The notes beneath the pieces were generated by a model. That model ran no database searches, had not been told where the DNA came from, and worked only from the letters and a program-made list of their open reading frames with translations. Positions 41,861-52,855 of a DNA stretch of 64,000 nt are shown piece by piece (within the stretch, counting starts at the first letter, position 1; every line of letters starts with the position of its first letter). The position numbers and the translations under genes are program-made. The stretch spans positions 86,168 to 150,167 of the forward strand of contig NHNY01000039.1 in the NCBI GenBank assembly GCA_002786065.1. Direction: 5' to 3'. Origin of the DNA: Microcyclospora pomicola. Its lineage: Eukaryota; Ascomycota; Dothideomycetes; Capnodiales.

Positions 41861-42681
41861 TCAGCCAATCCTGGTGACTGCATCGTCCTCGACCTAGAAG
41901 CATAGGCACAAGGCATCAGTGAGCGATGATACAACTGGGATGCAATGTGGTCACCGCAGCTTCACGAGCAGGTATGCCGCATCGTCTGCGCCTGGGTTTC
42001 AAGTAAAAGAAGTGGTTCGCACTCACCTCCATGTCCTCCAAACTATCCTGCGCGCCAATCACACGTAGCACATTCTTCTTGCTGCTTTCTTGTAGCTCGC
42101 CAGCCAGGAGCAACTCGTCGAGGATGAAGTATGCCTTTTGGAAATTGAAGATGATGTCGAGCTCGCAGACGTTGCCGTAGTATTTATCCATCTGCTCGAC
42201 GTAGCGATGTACGATCTCGAGGGTGATGAGCTCGTTGTCCGACGGATCGGTCGCGGCGATGAAGAAGAGGGAGGCGTAGCGGCGATAGACGACCTTGGTA
42301 TCTAGAAGTACACTGCCATGAGCTTTGGCAACCCAGACGAAGTAGAGGACTTGGAAAACTGACCTTTGTATTCAAGGAAATTGCTCTGGCGGGTACGACG
42401 TGCCAGCACCAGTTGCGTGACATCTTTGACAATCTTGGCCTTCTCCTTGGGGGCAAGCGTGGTAAACCATTTAGCAAGACGCTAGATAGAGAGGCACATC
42501 AGCCATCGTCGTCCATCCAGACTGCTGGAGATGAGAGGAGGAGGCGTACGACCTTGCCTTGACGGCTGAGAAGGATGAGATAGCTGTTTAGACGTTAGAA
42601 TTACTGACCGATGGTGCATAGCTACCATTCTTTCAATGGTAGGATATGGGAGGGTATAGAGATCACTTACCGGATGGCCAT
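41861..42681 (-). CDS. APS1: AP-1 complex sigma subunit (clathrin adaptor small chain)
   Basis: Small adaptin of the trans-Golgi/endosome clathrin adaptor AP-1. Five exons: 42681-42671 (11 nt), 42583-42550, 42481-42364, 42301-42027 and 41893-41861, 156 aa, the usual size. Spliced product: [101 protein letters not shown] and [20 protein letters not shown]. The first donor is GTAAGT, the second GTACGC, the third GTCAGT. All joins are in frame and restore the family sequence. Shares a divergent promoter with GCLM. Confidence 0.93.
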
Positions 42682-43182
42682 GATGGACAATGAAGTCGAT
42701 GGTGGATATGTGTCGAGTTGTTCTACGCTTACGATATTTGATCGGGGTGTGGCCGAAATGGGTACCTGAGGATGGACTTCCGCTTGCCGACTTGTCCTGC
42801 CCGCAAACGATGCAATGCATCAGTTGCCCCTCCATAAATTTGTTGACGTCGACTGTCGCGCATCGTCAACCTTACATGTAGATTGCTCGATCTTCTTCCA
42901 ACTCATATCAAAAGAACGCTGGGCTCCAGGATCTTTGAGCTTCTACTACATCCGGTGTGGACGTTTCTTGCTTTCTCTTCATGCTCCGTCAAGAAAAGCT
43001 ACCGCTTCTAGATCTCACTTACTGTACTGCTTCAATGGTGCGGCTGGACGATTGGTATTGGTAATCACTTTTTTTCTCGTGGGCAATATTTCTGGTCTAC
43101 ACCTACATCACATATTACCTTTACCTCTCACTCTTACACAACATCAAGTATTTTGCTGGGACCACTCTGGTCTTTGCTGAAG
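42682..43182. promoter_or_regulatory. divergent promoter between AP-1 sigma and GCL modifier genes
   Basis: About 500 nt between the two start codons. It must contain both promoters and 5' leaders; no specific site is identifiable. Confidence 0.4.
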
Positions 43183-44151
43183 ATGCATCTCATACTCTCG
43201 ACGTCCAACATCATGAGCGGCGGACCCTCCATACGGCCGGCATCCGCTTCCAAGTCCAATGCCGAATTCATCTCGGCGCTTCGCACGAACCTTGAAGCTC
43301 ATTCTCTCGATCCAAGTGATGGTACCACCGGCAACGATGGCTCTACCGTGCCCTCAAGCCACACATCGTGGACGAAGCTCGTCGATGGCGACACTCTTCA
43401 GATCCCGGCGCTGGACTTCTCAGAGTCAGCCCTACAAGAAGCGCGAGAACAGTACGACATCACATTGAAGCTATTCTACTTGCCTGGCATGACGGTCGAA
43501 GAGCGTGAGGAGAACACCCGCCGAGCCCTCAAGGTTGTGCTGGAAGAACTGCATATGCCTTCTGTGGACCTACTTATTGTTTCGTTTCCCGGCATATACT
43601 TTGACGAAGAGGAGGACTGCCCCACCAAGATATCTACTCGCGGCCCGATCGAGACGGATCCTGAAGATTTGGAGACTCAAATCGCAACCTGGGGTATGCT
43701 TGAGAAAGTGCATGACGAAGGCTTGGTAAAGCGGTTGGGTGTCGCAGAGTTTGGACACGATCGTTTACAAGGCTTCATGCAACGTACCAAATTACGGCCG
43801 AGCGTGGACCAGGTCAACCTCCGAGACTGCTGTTCCGTACCTAAGGATCTGATGAGGTTGGCCAAGAGCAGTAACGTTGAGCTGCTGGTTCACAACGACT
43901 CTTCAAACATCCTCCCACGGGGCACGCTGCGAGAGCTACTGAGTTCGGGCGCTGGCATTCTAGCCGAGGCAGCGAAGACCGGGGAGAAGAGAAAGGACCT
44001 GCACGGTGAGGAGGGGCAAAACGGCGTAGGTCAGGGCCGTCTACTCGGCGAAGTCGTGCCAAAATGGGTCGTGAAGTATACTGCTGTGGTCAAGAATCGG
44101 GGAGTTGTTGAAAATAAAGGTTATTTCGCTTGGGCGGATCTGGAGCGGTGA
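43183..44151 (+). CDS. glutamate-cysteine ligase modifier subunit
   Basis: 322 aa, single exon. Regulatory (light) chain of gamma-glutamylcysteine synthetase, the first step of glutathione synthesis; an aldo/keto-reductase-fold protein without enzyme activity of its own. The start MHLILSTSNIMSGGPS is the fungal family start. AKR-like pieces: VDLLIVSFPGIYF, WGMLEKVHDEGLVKRLGVAEF and PSVDQVNLRDCC. The C-terminus (VPKWVVKYTAVVKNRGVVEN) also fits. Confidence 0.88.
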   Translation: MHLILSTSNIMSGGPSIRPASASKSNAEFISALRTNLEAHSLDPSDGTTGNDGSTVPSSHTSWTKLVDGDTLQIPALDFSESALQEAREQYDITLKLFYLPGMTVEEREENTRRALKVVLEELHMPSVDLLIVSFPGIYFDEEEDCPTKISTRGPIETDPEDLETQIATWGMLEKVHDEGLVKRLGVAEFGHDRLQGFMQRTKLRPSVDQVNLRDCCSVPKDLMRLAKSSNVELLVHNDSSNILPRGTLRELLSSGAGILAEAAKTGEKRKDLHGEEGQNGVGQGRLLGEVVPKWVVKYTAVVKNRGVVENKGYFAWADLER

Positions 44152-44980
44152 AAGGGAGAAGGTGGACGGCTACCTTGGGGAGACTTTACCACAAAGACGC
44201 AACAACAATGGCTTCACGCATGAATACCTGCATGCTACACCACTATCCATGGCACAGATACCTCGAGCTCAAGTGGAACAGACCGAGGCATTACTTGGGG
44301 GAAGACCGCTGGTCATGCACACCAGAAGACTCGTGATACTGATGTGCATCATGAAATCACGCTATCAGGTCTATTGAACTCACAGAAGCAGGCCTCGAAA
44401 TGATCTACCAATCGATCACACGTCAGGATAAAGGACGAACCCATATACTTACGGCATGACTATTGTTGCGCTGTTTATACCAGCCGTTCTGGACATTTCG
44501 CTTGTCCCGCGGCAGTCCATCATGATGTGGAAGCGACTGGAGCGGCAACATCACAATCCTGTACATCAGATCAGTCAGCGTTGTTACACTTCGCCCTTCG
44601 ATCATCGACCATAACTACACATCGTAGCATCGGCATGTCAAATACCTCCGGATTGCCATGGACACAATCAAGGAGTAACACGGTATCGTTTGCGTTCCGT
44701 GAGACTCAAATCGACGGATGCTTGGCTCTTCATTGCTGGAACCTCTTCCGACCCCCCCATCGCATGAAGTCGTACCAGACTCTGGTCGTCCAGCATTGTT
44801 GCCCAGGGAGCCCCGCGTTACGTCTCAAAGTTCGAACAACTCAGCAGAAAGGAGTATCAGCCACACTGTACCAAAATTATTTCATTCAAGACTATCAGCG
44901 CGGCCTCATCGTCAGTCCTTACCTCCGGGCTCTCTCGAGGGACCCACTGGCCTCTCAGCTTCCTGCTCATGTCCGTGGCG
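44152..44980. other. intergenic region, convergent 3' ends
   Basis: Between GCLM (+) and the R/E/Q-rich gene (-). A frame at 44527-45108 (+) overlaps the latter antisense and has no motifs. Confidence 0.45.
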
Positions 44981-45661
44981 TTATCTGTGCGGCCTCTCTT
45001 CACCTTCTTGCCACTCCCCATACATCTCCACTTTCTTCATGTCCCACCACTCCTCTGAGACCCGCCGCGCCTCAGCCTGTTCTCTCCCCAGCTGATCTCT
45101 TGGCCTAGGGTGATCTTGCCCATGTTTACGGGATCTTCGCTGCGCTTCCCTCTGTTCTCGGTCCCTTCTCCCCGCTTCCCTCTGCGCCCTCTCTCTTTGG
45201 TGCGCATCTCTTTCAGCGTCATCTCTACGCTGTGCGTCTCTGCGCGCGTCATGTCTTCGCTGTGCTTCTCTTCTCTGCCTCTCCATTTGCGCGAATCCAC
45301 CTCGGACTCTGTCTCTGTGCTGCCTATCTACTTCCGCTCTCCACCTCATCTCCTCCTTCCTTTCTTCCTCAGCTCGCCTCTCCCGCTCTGCTCTCGCCTT
45401 CTTTCTCTTCTTCTCCTCAGCTTTCGCGATGGCTTCAGTCTCGCATTGTCCGCATGGTTTCCCATGTACCCACTTCAACTTCGTGGTGTCAGGACACATG
45501 TGCACCTCGTAACGAGCATAGAACAGCCCATCTCGAGATAGTACAAGTCGCGTAGGATCGTGAATCATATCCCATTTCCGTTGACACCATTGAGCGTTCG
45601 TCTTAGGGGTCCGATTGTGGCCACATGGAAAGTGCTTCTCTTGGACAGGATAAGTGCACAT
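44981..45661 (-). CDS. hypothetical Cys-rich, R/E/Q-rich coiled-coil protein
   Basis: 226 aa, single exon. The N-terminal about 85 residues carry a spaced cysteine/histidine pattern (MCTYPVQEKHFPCGHN.. QWCQRKW.. VHMCPDT.. KPCGQCE) suggesting a small metal-binding or disulfide module seen in fungal hypothetical proteins. From about residue 85 to 205 it is an almost uninterrupted R/E/Q/D helix (EEKKRKKARAERERRAEEER and similar), predicted coiled coil. Compositional bias makes the frame open on the opposite strand too, so the gene call rests on the Cys module and a clean ATG. Function unknown. Confidence 0.55.
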   Translation of the reverse strand: MCTYPVQEKHFPCGHNRTPKTNAQWCQRKWDMIHDPTRLVLSRDGLFYARYEVHMCPDTTKLKWVHGKPCGQCETEAIAKAEEKKRKKARAERERRAEEERKEEMRWRAEVDRQHRDRVRGGFAQMERQRREAQRRHDARRDAQRRDDAERDAHQRERAQREAGRRDREQREAQRRSRKHGQDHPRPRDQLGREQAEARRVSEEWWDMKKVEMYGEWQEGEERPHR

Positions 45662-46673
45662 CCTGCAGACCCCTTCTTACCATGAAAGCGTGCTACGAGT
45701 TTCTCTGGGGTACGGCTGTCTTCGAGAGTAGGTGAAGTGATCAAGTTAAGCGGTAGTCAGCCGTAGATCGAATGATACAAGATCTCGAGTTCGAGGCCAA
45801 GCAGAAGATGGTAGACAGGCTTGCTAAGAGCTGCTAAACAAGGTATCCTACCTACTTCTATAGAATCTGCCAGATCGATGCAGTGAACGGTATGTAAGCC
45901 GGCGGTGATGTGCGGTGGCAATGCAGTCTGTATCGCATTCACGGACGTCTACGAACCACCTTGACGCCATGAGTTCTGTGTTGACTGAATCTGACCGTAC
46001 GCTGTACAGTAACTACGACAACATTACTGGCCCTCTCGAGTCGCCCAATGACCCCGATGTTCCCATGCTGATGAATGGGAAGTAGGTACCTTACTGTCTC
46101 CTAAGATCGATATTTACATGTACGTGCTTACCATACCATGGGCCTTCCTCATCTCATGACATACGACGTAACGAATCCTATAAAATTGAGTCAACAACCG
46201 GTCTCGATAGTACGCATGTTATCATCTTTCCGAAATGGAACGGCAGTGCTCTGTTGCTGCAACCCCTTCCTTCAATGCTTAGCATCTCTACTCACGCTTT
46301 CTTACTTCAAGGTTTTCTGAGAACATGTCGGAGAGACAAATGCCGAGTGATCAAAGCACCTCAAACAGATCCTATTGTACTCCACTTCTCGCCAGTGTTC
46401 TTCATCCAAGTTGACGTTTGATAGCAGAAGCAGACCTTCACTGCCGAGTCTCCACTTCGTCAGCGGCGGACCTTTCCCCTGCAGACTTTTACTATACGCC
46501 CTTATCACGCCCTTTGACATATTTGACATGTCTACACTAGTATTTTTTGCAGTATCGGCGCGGTGCGCAATGACTCACGTAAGTGCAAAGTAAGGTATTT
46601 ATTGCTGTCGCTGGAATGTGAGATGTGTCCATGCTTTTCACTCATTGCACCATATGACGGGGGATCCGACAAG
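45662..46673. other. intergenic region
   Basis: No supported gene. A 37-codon acidic frame at about 45969-46082 (+) followed by a possible GTAGGT donor was seen, but I found no continuation. Confidence 0.4.
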
Positions 46674-47327
46674 ATGGCAGATCCAAGTGTTCAGCAGGTG
46701 ATTCCGATCGTTGAGGCGACCCTCGCCAATGTCGACTCGATGAGCACCATTGTGCCTCGAGCTTTTCATCCCAACAATGCCTTTATGAGGAAATGTCTCC
46801 CGGACACTCCGGCGATGTCTCAATGGTGGTCCCGGGTCTTCACGGCGGCACTTGAGAACCCAAACACGCATACTCTCACAGCTCTCGATGAGAACAGCAC
46901 CTCGAGCACGCCGCCGGCCATTGGTGTTCTGGTTTGCAGCTTCATGGACGCGCAAGAGACCGGCGGTGGGGTCTTCGACAATACTCCTATTGGTCCCCAG
47001 GATGACCATGACCGCGAGATGTACGGTCACATGGTTCAAACGATGGTGTCACATCGCGAACGCCTTATGCTAGGTTCACGGCATCTATGCGTGGAGATGT
47101 TCGGAGTCGACAAGACTTACCAAGGCACAGGCGTCGGGAAACGATTGTTGCAGCGCGCCTGTGCACTCGCCGACGAAGAACAGCTCAAGGCTTTCGTGCA
47201 GGCGAATGAGTACGCCCGAACTTTCTACGAGCGACAAGGGTTTGTTGTCGACGAGGTGGTCGTCTTGCCCGGTGAGCACAAGTACAAGGAGTGCCTGCTT
47301 GTTCGGCCAATCCAGAAGAAGGAATGA
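46674..47327 (+). CDS. GNAT family N-acetyltransferase
   Basis: 217 aa from MADPSVQQ, single exon. Acetyl-CoA motif A is VDKTYQGTGVGKRLLQRACA, followed by the C-terminal GNAT pattern (AFVQANEYARTFYERQGFVV). This is the small fungal cytosolic GNAT type that acetylates unknown amines, antibiotics or peptides. No targeting signal. Confidence 0.87.
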   Translation: MADPSVQQVIPIVEATLANVDSMSTIVPRAFHPNNAFMRKCLPDTPAMSQWWSRVFTAALENPNTHTLTALDENSTSSTPPAIGVLVCSFMDAQETGGGVFDNTPIGPQDDHDREMYGHMVQTMVSHRERLMLGSRHLCVEMFGVDKTYQGTGVGKRLLQRACALADEEQLKAFVQANEYARTFYERQGFVVDEVVVLPGEHKYKECLLVRPIQKKE

Positions 47328-48059
47328 AGGGTTGAAGTGGCGACACATGGGGGAGAGGTTTCTTCGCATTGCCATCCATGCGGACGCAGTAATGGGCGAA
47401 AAGCGCAAAATGACTGGGTCGACGTAACAATCTTGCATGCAAAGATATCGACCATGACTTGACATTCAAATTCTTAGCCGCGACTCGGGCGATAATCTGC
47501 CAGGGGCTCATGCTGACTGCCCTACGTTTGGATCAAAGCCTGTGAGATATTATACGATTTCCGCGCATGGTTTACCTCTATGTAGAATGGATCACATTAT
47601 CGTTCATATCTCGCTCTTGCATAGCTTACTCTACAATATCTCCTGGCCCCAGAATGAAGCCTTCGAACAAGCCACACGCTACCGAATTGACGAAGACCTG
47701 CGAGAAACGATCGAAAGCTGGAGCGATCTATGCCAACCATGGTGTACTTGCTTGGAAGTTCAAATTGCTGGAGCCTGGAATGTACTGCTAATATCAGTTC
47801 TCGGTGCAGGGGAGTGATAGTTCATCCCGTCAAAACTAACGGTAAGTTTTAAAAGCTTGACGACTTATTTGTGTACCAATTGACTCGGAAGGTGCCATCG
47901 AGATCTGTTGCGTAGATATCGGCGATCAGGATTTTTTTGCCTTTAGTAGTATCGTCATGTGTAGCGTAAGATCTGGACACACATGCGTCCTCAGATAAAA
48001 GTGTTGTAAATGCATAGAGCATCCGGTATCTGCGGTGTCTTGTGATGACCAAGCACCAC
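47328..48059. other. intergenic region, convergent 3' ends
   Basis: Between the 3' ends of the GNAT and the ROG1-like gene; nothing recognised. Confidence 0.45.
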
Positions 48060-49367
48060 TCACACCTCGAAATTGGAAGTCCAATGCTTGATGACAATTC
48101 TGCCTTCGGCAAAGCTCTCCTTCACAGAACGCACCACAATCGCCGCGTGCGTATGTCTGACTTTGATGATATGGCATGGGTAGATCACAAGTCCTGATGA
48201 TTTCAGACCGTCGATCATGGCGAATTGTTGTTTGGTGAGCGCGAGTGTCGGAAAAGGCGAGTCATTCTTGCCTGCTTGTTCACGAGCCAGATCCGTCTCG
48301 GAAGCTGATGTTGAGGTGGTCGAAGTCTCTGGAGGTGGGGTCGGCAAGTAGTCTTCGTGTGACTCTCCCGCGACCCGCTCGACCACCTTGTCTTGGACTG
48401 CCTGCGCCTCCTCGAGAAGTGGAATGCGGTATCGCTTGAGATCGAGCGTAGATCCTGTTTCGTGTGATCTGATGCGGCCGGCAGATCGGTACGTTTGGTA
48501 ACCAGCATTCACGAAGAATAGAGGTAGTACTATAGGAAGTGCCGTGGCCACGGCTGCATAGAACGGTATGCTGCCGAGGGTGCGAGGCGATAGATAGCGG
48601 TCACTGAACGTCTGTGGCAGCGTCTCAGGTGAACGTGGGCTGGCCGGGTTCTTGGGATCCAGAAGGACTTGTTCCCCTTCCTGGCCCGGAAGATAGTTCA
48701 CGTCGATTGCATCCAAGTTCACGAAAGGATCTACACGGCTGATAGCAGACGTGTAGAAGGGAACAGCCTTATCGTTATTAGTATTGGCATACCCAGTCTT
48801 GTGCTTGAAACGTTGCAAGCCTTGTAGGAAGACCTTGGAAGGGTCTGCCAGGATGTCGAGCAGACCACGACCGCTTTCTCGAAAGTTATCAGCCAGAAAC
48901 ATTTGTTCTCCACTCTTACTCAAGGATTTGGAAGCGATAGCATCCCAGAGCGAAGAACCATAGTCATTCTTGGGAGTGCGGACACCCAGATGCGGAGTCG
49001 CAAATGTCGTAAAGTTGATGGGGTTGACCTTGTCAAACACTCCATCGTTCTGAAGAACCCCGACAACATATCGAGCGATCAGCCCGCCCATGCTGTAGCC
49101 AGTTATGGATATCCGTTGCACCTGACGACCTTCCTTTGCGAGCGCGCTGATTTTCTCTTCGATCTCTGTTGTGATCCGCTCCGAGCACACTTCGATGCCA
49201 TCGTAGGTGAGGTTGCCGGCGCTGGCGTTAGGGAGTAGTACCACAAGCGAGCCATCGTCGATCGCGGTCTGGTGGGCCTTTACGAGGTCGTCGCGCAGGG
49301 AGTGAAGATGTATGGGATGGCCCCAGGCACCGTGTATAAGGATGACCAGATGCGTGGAAGCGGACAT
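48060..49367 (-). CDS. ROG1-like lipase/serine esterase (DUF676)
   Basis: 435 aa, single exon. Alpha/beta hydrolase with LVILIHGAWGHP near the N-terminus and nucleophile elbow GYSMGGL (Ser at about 92), followed by TTFATPHLGV, typical of the ROG1 family of yeast monoacylglycerol/phospholipid hydrolases. A single hydrophobic segment (FYAAVATALPIVLPLFFVNA, about 270-290) may anchor it to a membrane or lipid droplet. The C-terminal domain ends with HTHAAIVVR, where the catalytic His is expected. Confidence 0.87.
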   Translation of the reverse strand: MSASTHLVILIHGAWGHPIHLHSLRDDLVKAHQTAIDDGSLVVLLPNASAGNLTYDGIEVCSERITTEIEEKISALAKEGRQVQRISITGYSMGGLIARYVVGVLQNDGVFDKVNPINFTTFATPHLGVRTPKNDYGSSLWDAIASKSLSKSGEQMFLADNFRESGRGLLDILADPSKVFLQGLQRFKHKTGYANTNNDKAVPFYTSAISRVDPFVNLDAIDVNYLPGQEGEQVLLDPKNPASPRSPETLPQTFSDRYLSPRTLGSIPFYAAVATALPIVLPLFFVNAGYQTYRSAGRIRSHETGSTLDLKRYRIPLLEEAQAVQDKVVERVAGESHEDYLPTPPPETSTTSTSASETDLAREQAGKNDSPFPTLALTKQQFAMIDGLKSSGLVIYPCHIIKVRHTHAAIVVRSVKESFAEGRIVIKHWTSNFEV

Positions 49368-50056
49368 CTCGTGATAGGGGTCTGAATGTATCGTAGATCA
49401 CGGCAGGCAGGAGACTGCGCAGGTTGTGAGTTGGGCGACTAGGAGATTGGAAAGCGTGGGAAGTCTCCAATTCATATACTGTTCTGGTCCTTTGGTGGAG
49501 CGCAAGAGGCCAGACGCCTTTCACATGCGGCGAATGCATAAACAGGCGTCGATCAACATCAATGCAGGTCATGACGACGCTATCGGCCCAACTCTAAACT
49601 CCGGTCCCGCCCTCCCGGAGACAGTGCAGGTGGTCCGAGCCGAGCTCCAGAACTTCATGTCTCGCTTGTTGTTTGACACTCACCTACGTCGATATACCTG
49701 CAGTTCACAACAGCGACAACAAGGTCGGCATTAGACGCAGTAGACTGGACTGCTACAAAGCTGGCCAGGAGGACGTTCAACGTGCCTCTCACTCAGTCAC
49801 AGTCATAGTTGCACCCACCTGGGTCACAAATTCAGCTAGACGACGCCTTCCAAAAGCCGCGGGCAAACCAAGATATAGAGGACTCAACTCGCCTATTCTG
49901 CCATGCCCTGCCAGCCATCCACTACCTCGTGGCTGAATCAATACTGCACATTCTTCTGTACTTGCCAGCTTATGAAGTGCTGCTAACTTTTTTACTTGAA
50001 GTGAGATCAGGCTTTGATGTTAGTGCGGCAGCACCCTCTTGCCAGACAGTCCAGAC
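49368..50056. promoter_or_regulatory. divergent promoter region between ROG1-like and REX3
   Basis: About 690 nt between two divergent starts, containing no recognised gene or defined element. Confidence 0.35.
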
Positions 50057-52153
50057 ATGGTTTTTACGCCAACAAATCTCCATAAAAGCATTCCATGCCC
50101 AGCCATACAACTATCCGGACACTGTGGCTTGTGCAATTGCATATACTTGCACCAAAAGCAAGAAACACAACCACCTCACGCAGACCTCCAACCACCCTCA
50201 TTTGTGACCACTCAGTTTCCGGATGTGCAGAATGCACTTCCGAGGTCGGTCATTGAACCTGTATTGAAGAAAAGAAAGATCGACTACGATGGGAATGGAA
50301 CAACCGCGCCGAGTAATGGTAATTTGCCGCGAAGCAAAATTGCCTCCAATCGCGGTGAACTGCCAACCGAGCACAACTCCGTGGATCAAAGACCGCCACT
50401 TCGACCTGCCATCAGTGAAAGGTCTTTCCCAAAGCAGCCTGCAACATTGTACAGGCCAGTCTCACCGCCTGGACTCACGAGCGGAGTAGTCACCACCCCC
50501 ACCACGCCTTCGATTGTACCAGCAGGTAAACAGGAATCGCTCAATCCTCGTTTGCTTGCCGTTGACCCTGTCGGACACGCCAAACGCACGATTTTTCTTA
50601 AGCATCTGCACGCTGCACTGGTCAAATTGAACCAGGGTGTGGTGGACGCTGTTGATGGTCAGGGTGGCAATGGCTTCAAAGCCAGCCTGTCAGATATTGT
50701 CTCTGAGGCTGAGCTCATTAAGCTTGCTCTAGACGAGGAAGAAGACGTTGCCAAAAAATGGGGAGGAGTCTATGCCAATGTGATCAAAAATCGCATCGCG
50801 ATATACAAAAAGATGGGGTGGCAAGATTACCTAAAGCACAGGAAAGAGACTCGGATTTCCAACCAGAAAAAGTCACAGGAGGCGGTGGGGGATGCCGAGA
50901 AGCCCATCACGACGGGGCTCTCATCGAATGAGGAGTGTGAGGTCCTCAAGTCGTTGATCGTCACGGACCAGGAGTTACTGTCGCAATTCGGATACATTGT
51001 CTCGCCGCCTTCGGAAATTGCAGCAAAGGAAGCAGCATTTGCTGTAGAAAAGAACCAGAATCACGAGAAATGTGACCGCTGTGGCGCAAGATTTCAAGTA
51101 TTTCCGTCTCGCAACGGAGAAGGTCTCCTGACAGATCAAGGAGTCTGCCGGTATCACCCTAGACGTAAGATCAACGCTCAGCGTAACAAGGCAGATACTG
51201 GGCACAAAGAGCCTTACCATCCATGCTGCAACGAGGTCGCCGGCTCTGACGGATGCGCTGAGAGTGCTCACCATGTGTTCAAAAGTAGCGATCCCGCGAG
51301 ACTGGCCGCCGTCCTGCCTTTTATCACTACTCCAGACAATCCGCACCCCGCCAAGGACAAGAAGAACAATGCCGTGGAAGCTGTCGCCTTCGACTGTGAG
51401 ATGGGATACACAACACGCGGTCTGGAACTTATTCGTCTGACCGCCCTCAGCTGGCCCCAGGGCGAGACACTGGTTGACGTCCTGGTCCGTCCTCTCGGAA
51501 TTGTTCTCGACCTCAACTCGCAATTCTCAGGCGTACTGCCGGAGCATTTCCTTACCGCTACCCCTTACTCTGCATGGAACCAGTCCGCGCGAGCATCCCA
51601 AGCACAATCTCTGACTGCCACTAGTGCGATGCCTGCTCTGTCGCTTCCGGTCGTGGATGATCCACAGGCTGCTCGTGCGCTTCTTTGTTCATTCTTGAGC
51701 CCGCAAACTCCTCTCATCGGCCACGCAATCGACAATGATCTCAACGCCGTACGTCTGTGCCACCCCTCCATCGTAGACACCGTCGTACTCTTTCCTCACC
51801 GCCTCGGTCTACCATACCGTCTCGGTCTTCGTGCCCTTGCGGAACAACACCTCCAACGATCCATTCAGCAAAGCTCGAAGCACGGCCATGACAGCAATGA
51901 AGATGCCAAAGCCACGGCGGACTTGGTCAGAGTCGCAGTTCGTGAGGGCTGGAAGAGTCTCACCGGTCAAGGGTGGAGTTTCTCAGACGGCAAGCTAGTT
52001 CCCCCGTCACCATCAGTCCGTTTGACCAGACCAATTTTTCCATGGGACGTAGGTGCCCCAGGATCGAACAGCCGGGGCAAGAAGAGGCCCAGGAAAGAGA
52101 TAAGCACGGGTGGCGAGAAGAGCGTCAAGGGAGAAGGCACTGTGTTGAAGTAA
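50057..52153 (+). CDS. REX3: RNA exonuclease 3
   Basis: 698 aa from the ATG at 50057, single exon. DEDDh 3'-5' exoribonuclease; yeast Rex3 matures RNase MRP RNA and other small RNAs. The N-terminus has a CCCH finger (C-x8-C-x4-C-x3-H in PCPAIQLSGHCGLCNCIYLH). A cysteine-bearing central domain follows (CDRCGARFQVF, CCNEVAGSDGC). Catalytic residues: Asp446 and Glu448 in FDCEMG, Asp in GHAIDNDL (about 561), His611 and Asp616 in GHDSNEDAKAT. The domain order matches fungal REX3. The basic tail resembles a nuclear signal (KKRPRKE). Confidence 0.9.
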   Translation: MVFTPTNLHKSIPCPAIQLSGHCGLCNCIYLHQKQETQPPHADLQPPSFVTTQFPDVQNALPRSVIEPVLKKRKIDYDGNGTTAPSNGNLPRSKIASNRGELPTEHNSVDQRPPLRPAISERSFPKQPATLYRPVSPPGLTSGVVTTPTTPSIVPAGKQESLNPRLLAVDPVGHAKRTIFLKHLHAALVKLNQGVVDAVDGQGGNGFKASLSDIVSEAELIKLALDEEEDVAKKWGGVYANVIKNRIAIYKKMGWQDYLKHRKETRISNQKKSQEAVGDAEKPITTGLSSNEECEVLKSLIVTDQELLSQFGYIVSPPSEIAAKEAAFAVEKNQNHEKCDRCGARFQVFPSRNGEGLLTDQGVCRYHPRRKINAQRNKADTGHKEPYHPCCNEVAGSDGCAESAHHVFKSSDPARLAAVLPFITTPDNPHPAKDKKNNAVEAVAFDCEMGYTTRGLELIRLTALSWPQGETLVDVLVRPLGIVLDLNSQFSGVLPEHFLTATPYSAWNQSARASQAQSLTATSAMPALSLPVVDDPQAARALLCSFLSPQTPLIGHAIDNDLNAVRLCHPSIVDTVVLFPHRLGLPYRLGLRALAEQHLQRSIQQSSKHGHDSNEDAKATADLVRVAVREGWKSLTGQGWSFSDGKLVPPSPSVRLTRPIFPWDVGAPGSNSRGKKRPRKEISTGGEKSVKGEGTVLK

Positions 52154-52855
52154 CGCGTGCCAGTCACCATGGAGGCTCGGAACCTAGCGTTCAGCTACGT
52201 GCAACCTAAAGCTGTCTTCTGATAGCGATTTCTGTCATGGGAGGGCGCCCTTACGGTTACGTGCTAGTATGTAACATACTTGCCATCCCCGACCTTGTCC
52301 GCATGCTCAGCCGTTCTCATTCTAACCGTACATCTTCCATGTTTCGTCAGCTCCGTTTCCATGTCTCGTCCCCAGGTCGTTTGCAGTGGTGAGAGCACCC
52401 CTGCTCCTGCACTCTCGGATGCATGAGACATGTACGGATCACGATTGGGCGAAGCGTGAACCCTAGTAGGACCTGAACGCAGCTAGGCTCTAACATGGAG
52501 GAGGTTCACACCGTGGTATCGCCCACGCATCGCTTATATGGGGCTGTAATCACATACTGCGCAGCATCAGCGTATGTACATTACTCGTGGACGTTGGTAC
52601 GAAGCCAGTGGTCCGCCGGGTCTCACTAGAGCGAAGATGTGATTCTCATGTAGACCCAATGGGCAAACTCCTTCTAACTCTATCGCGTGTATGACTGCTT
52701 TCCATTCCCATCTCGAGACTGAGCCCCCTAAACGCCTCTTGCTCCCCCAGGTTATAGAGTATCTGCCCACAGACAGTGAAACAACGTGATCAACATCGGG
52801 ATCTTGAGGAGGAGTACGGCAGCTGTATCCGTCTCGACAGTCGCATGTGAGTCGC
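52154..52855. other. intergenic region, convergent 3' ends
   Basis: Between REX3 (+) and the small membrane protein gene (-). Nothing recognised. Confidence 0.45.

Noticed and set aside
45110-45541. Plus-strand Ser/Leu/Phe-rich frame
   Set aside because: It is the antisense of the R/E/Q-rich coiled-coil gene; repetitive codons keep the complementary frame open.
45969-46082. 37-codon acidic frame followed by a GTAGGT donor
   Set aside because: Could be a first exon, but no downstream exon with a consistent frame or motif was found.
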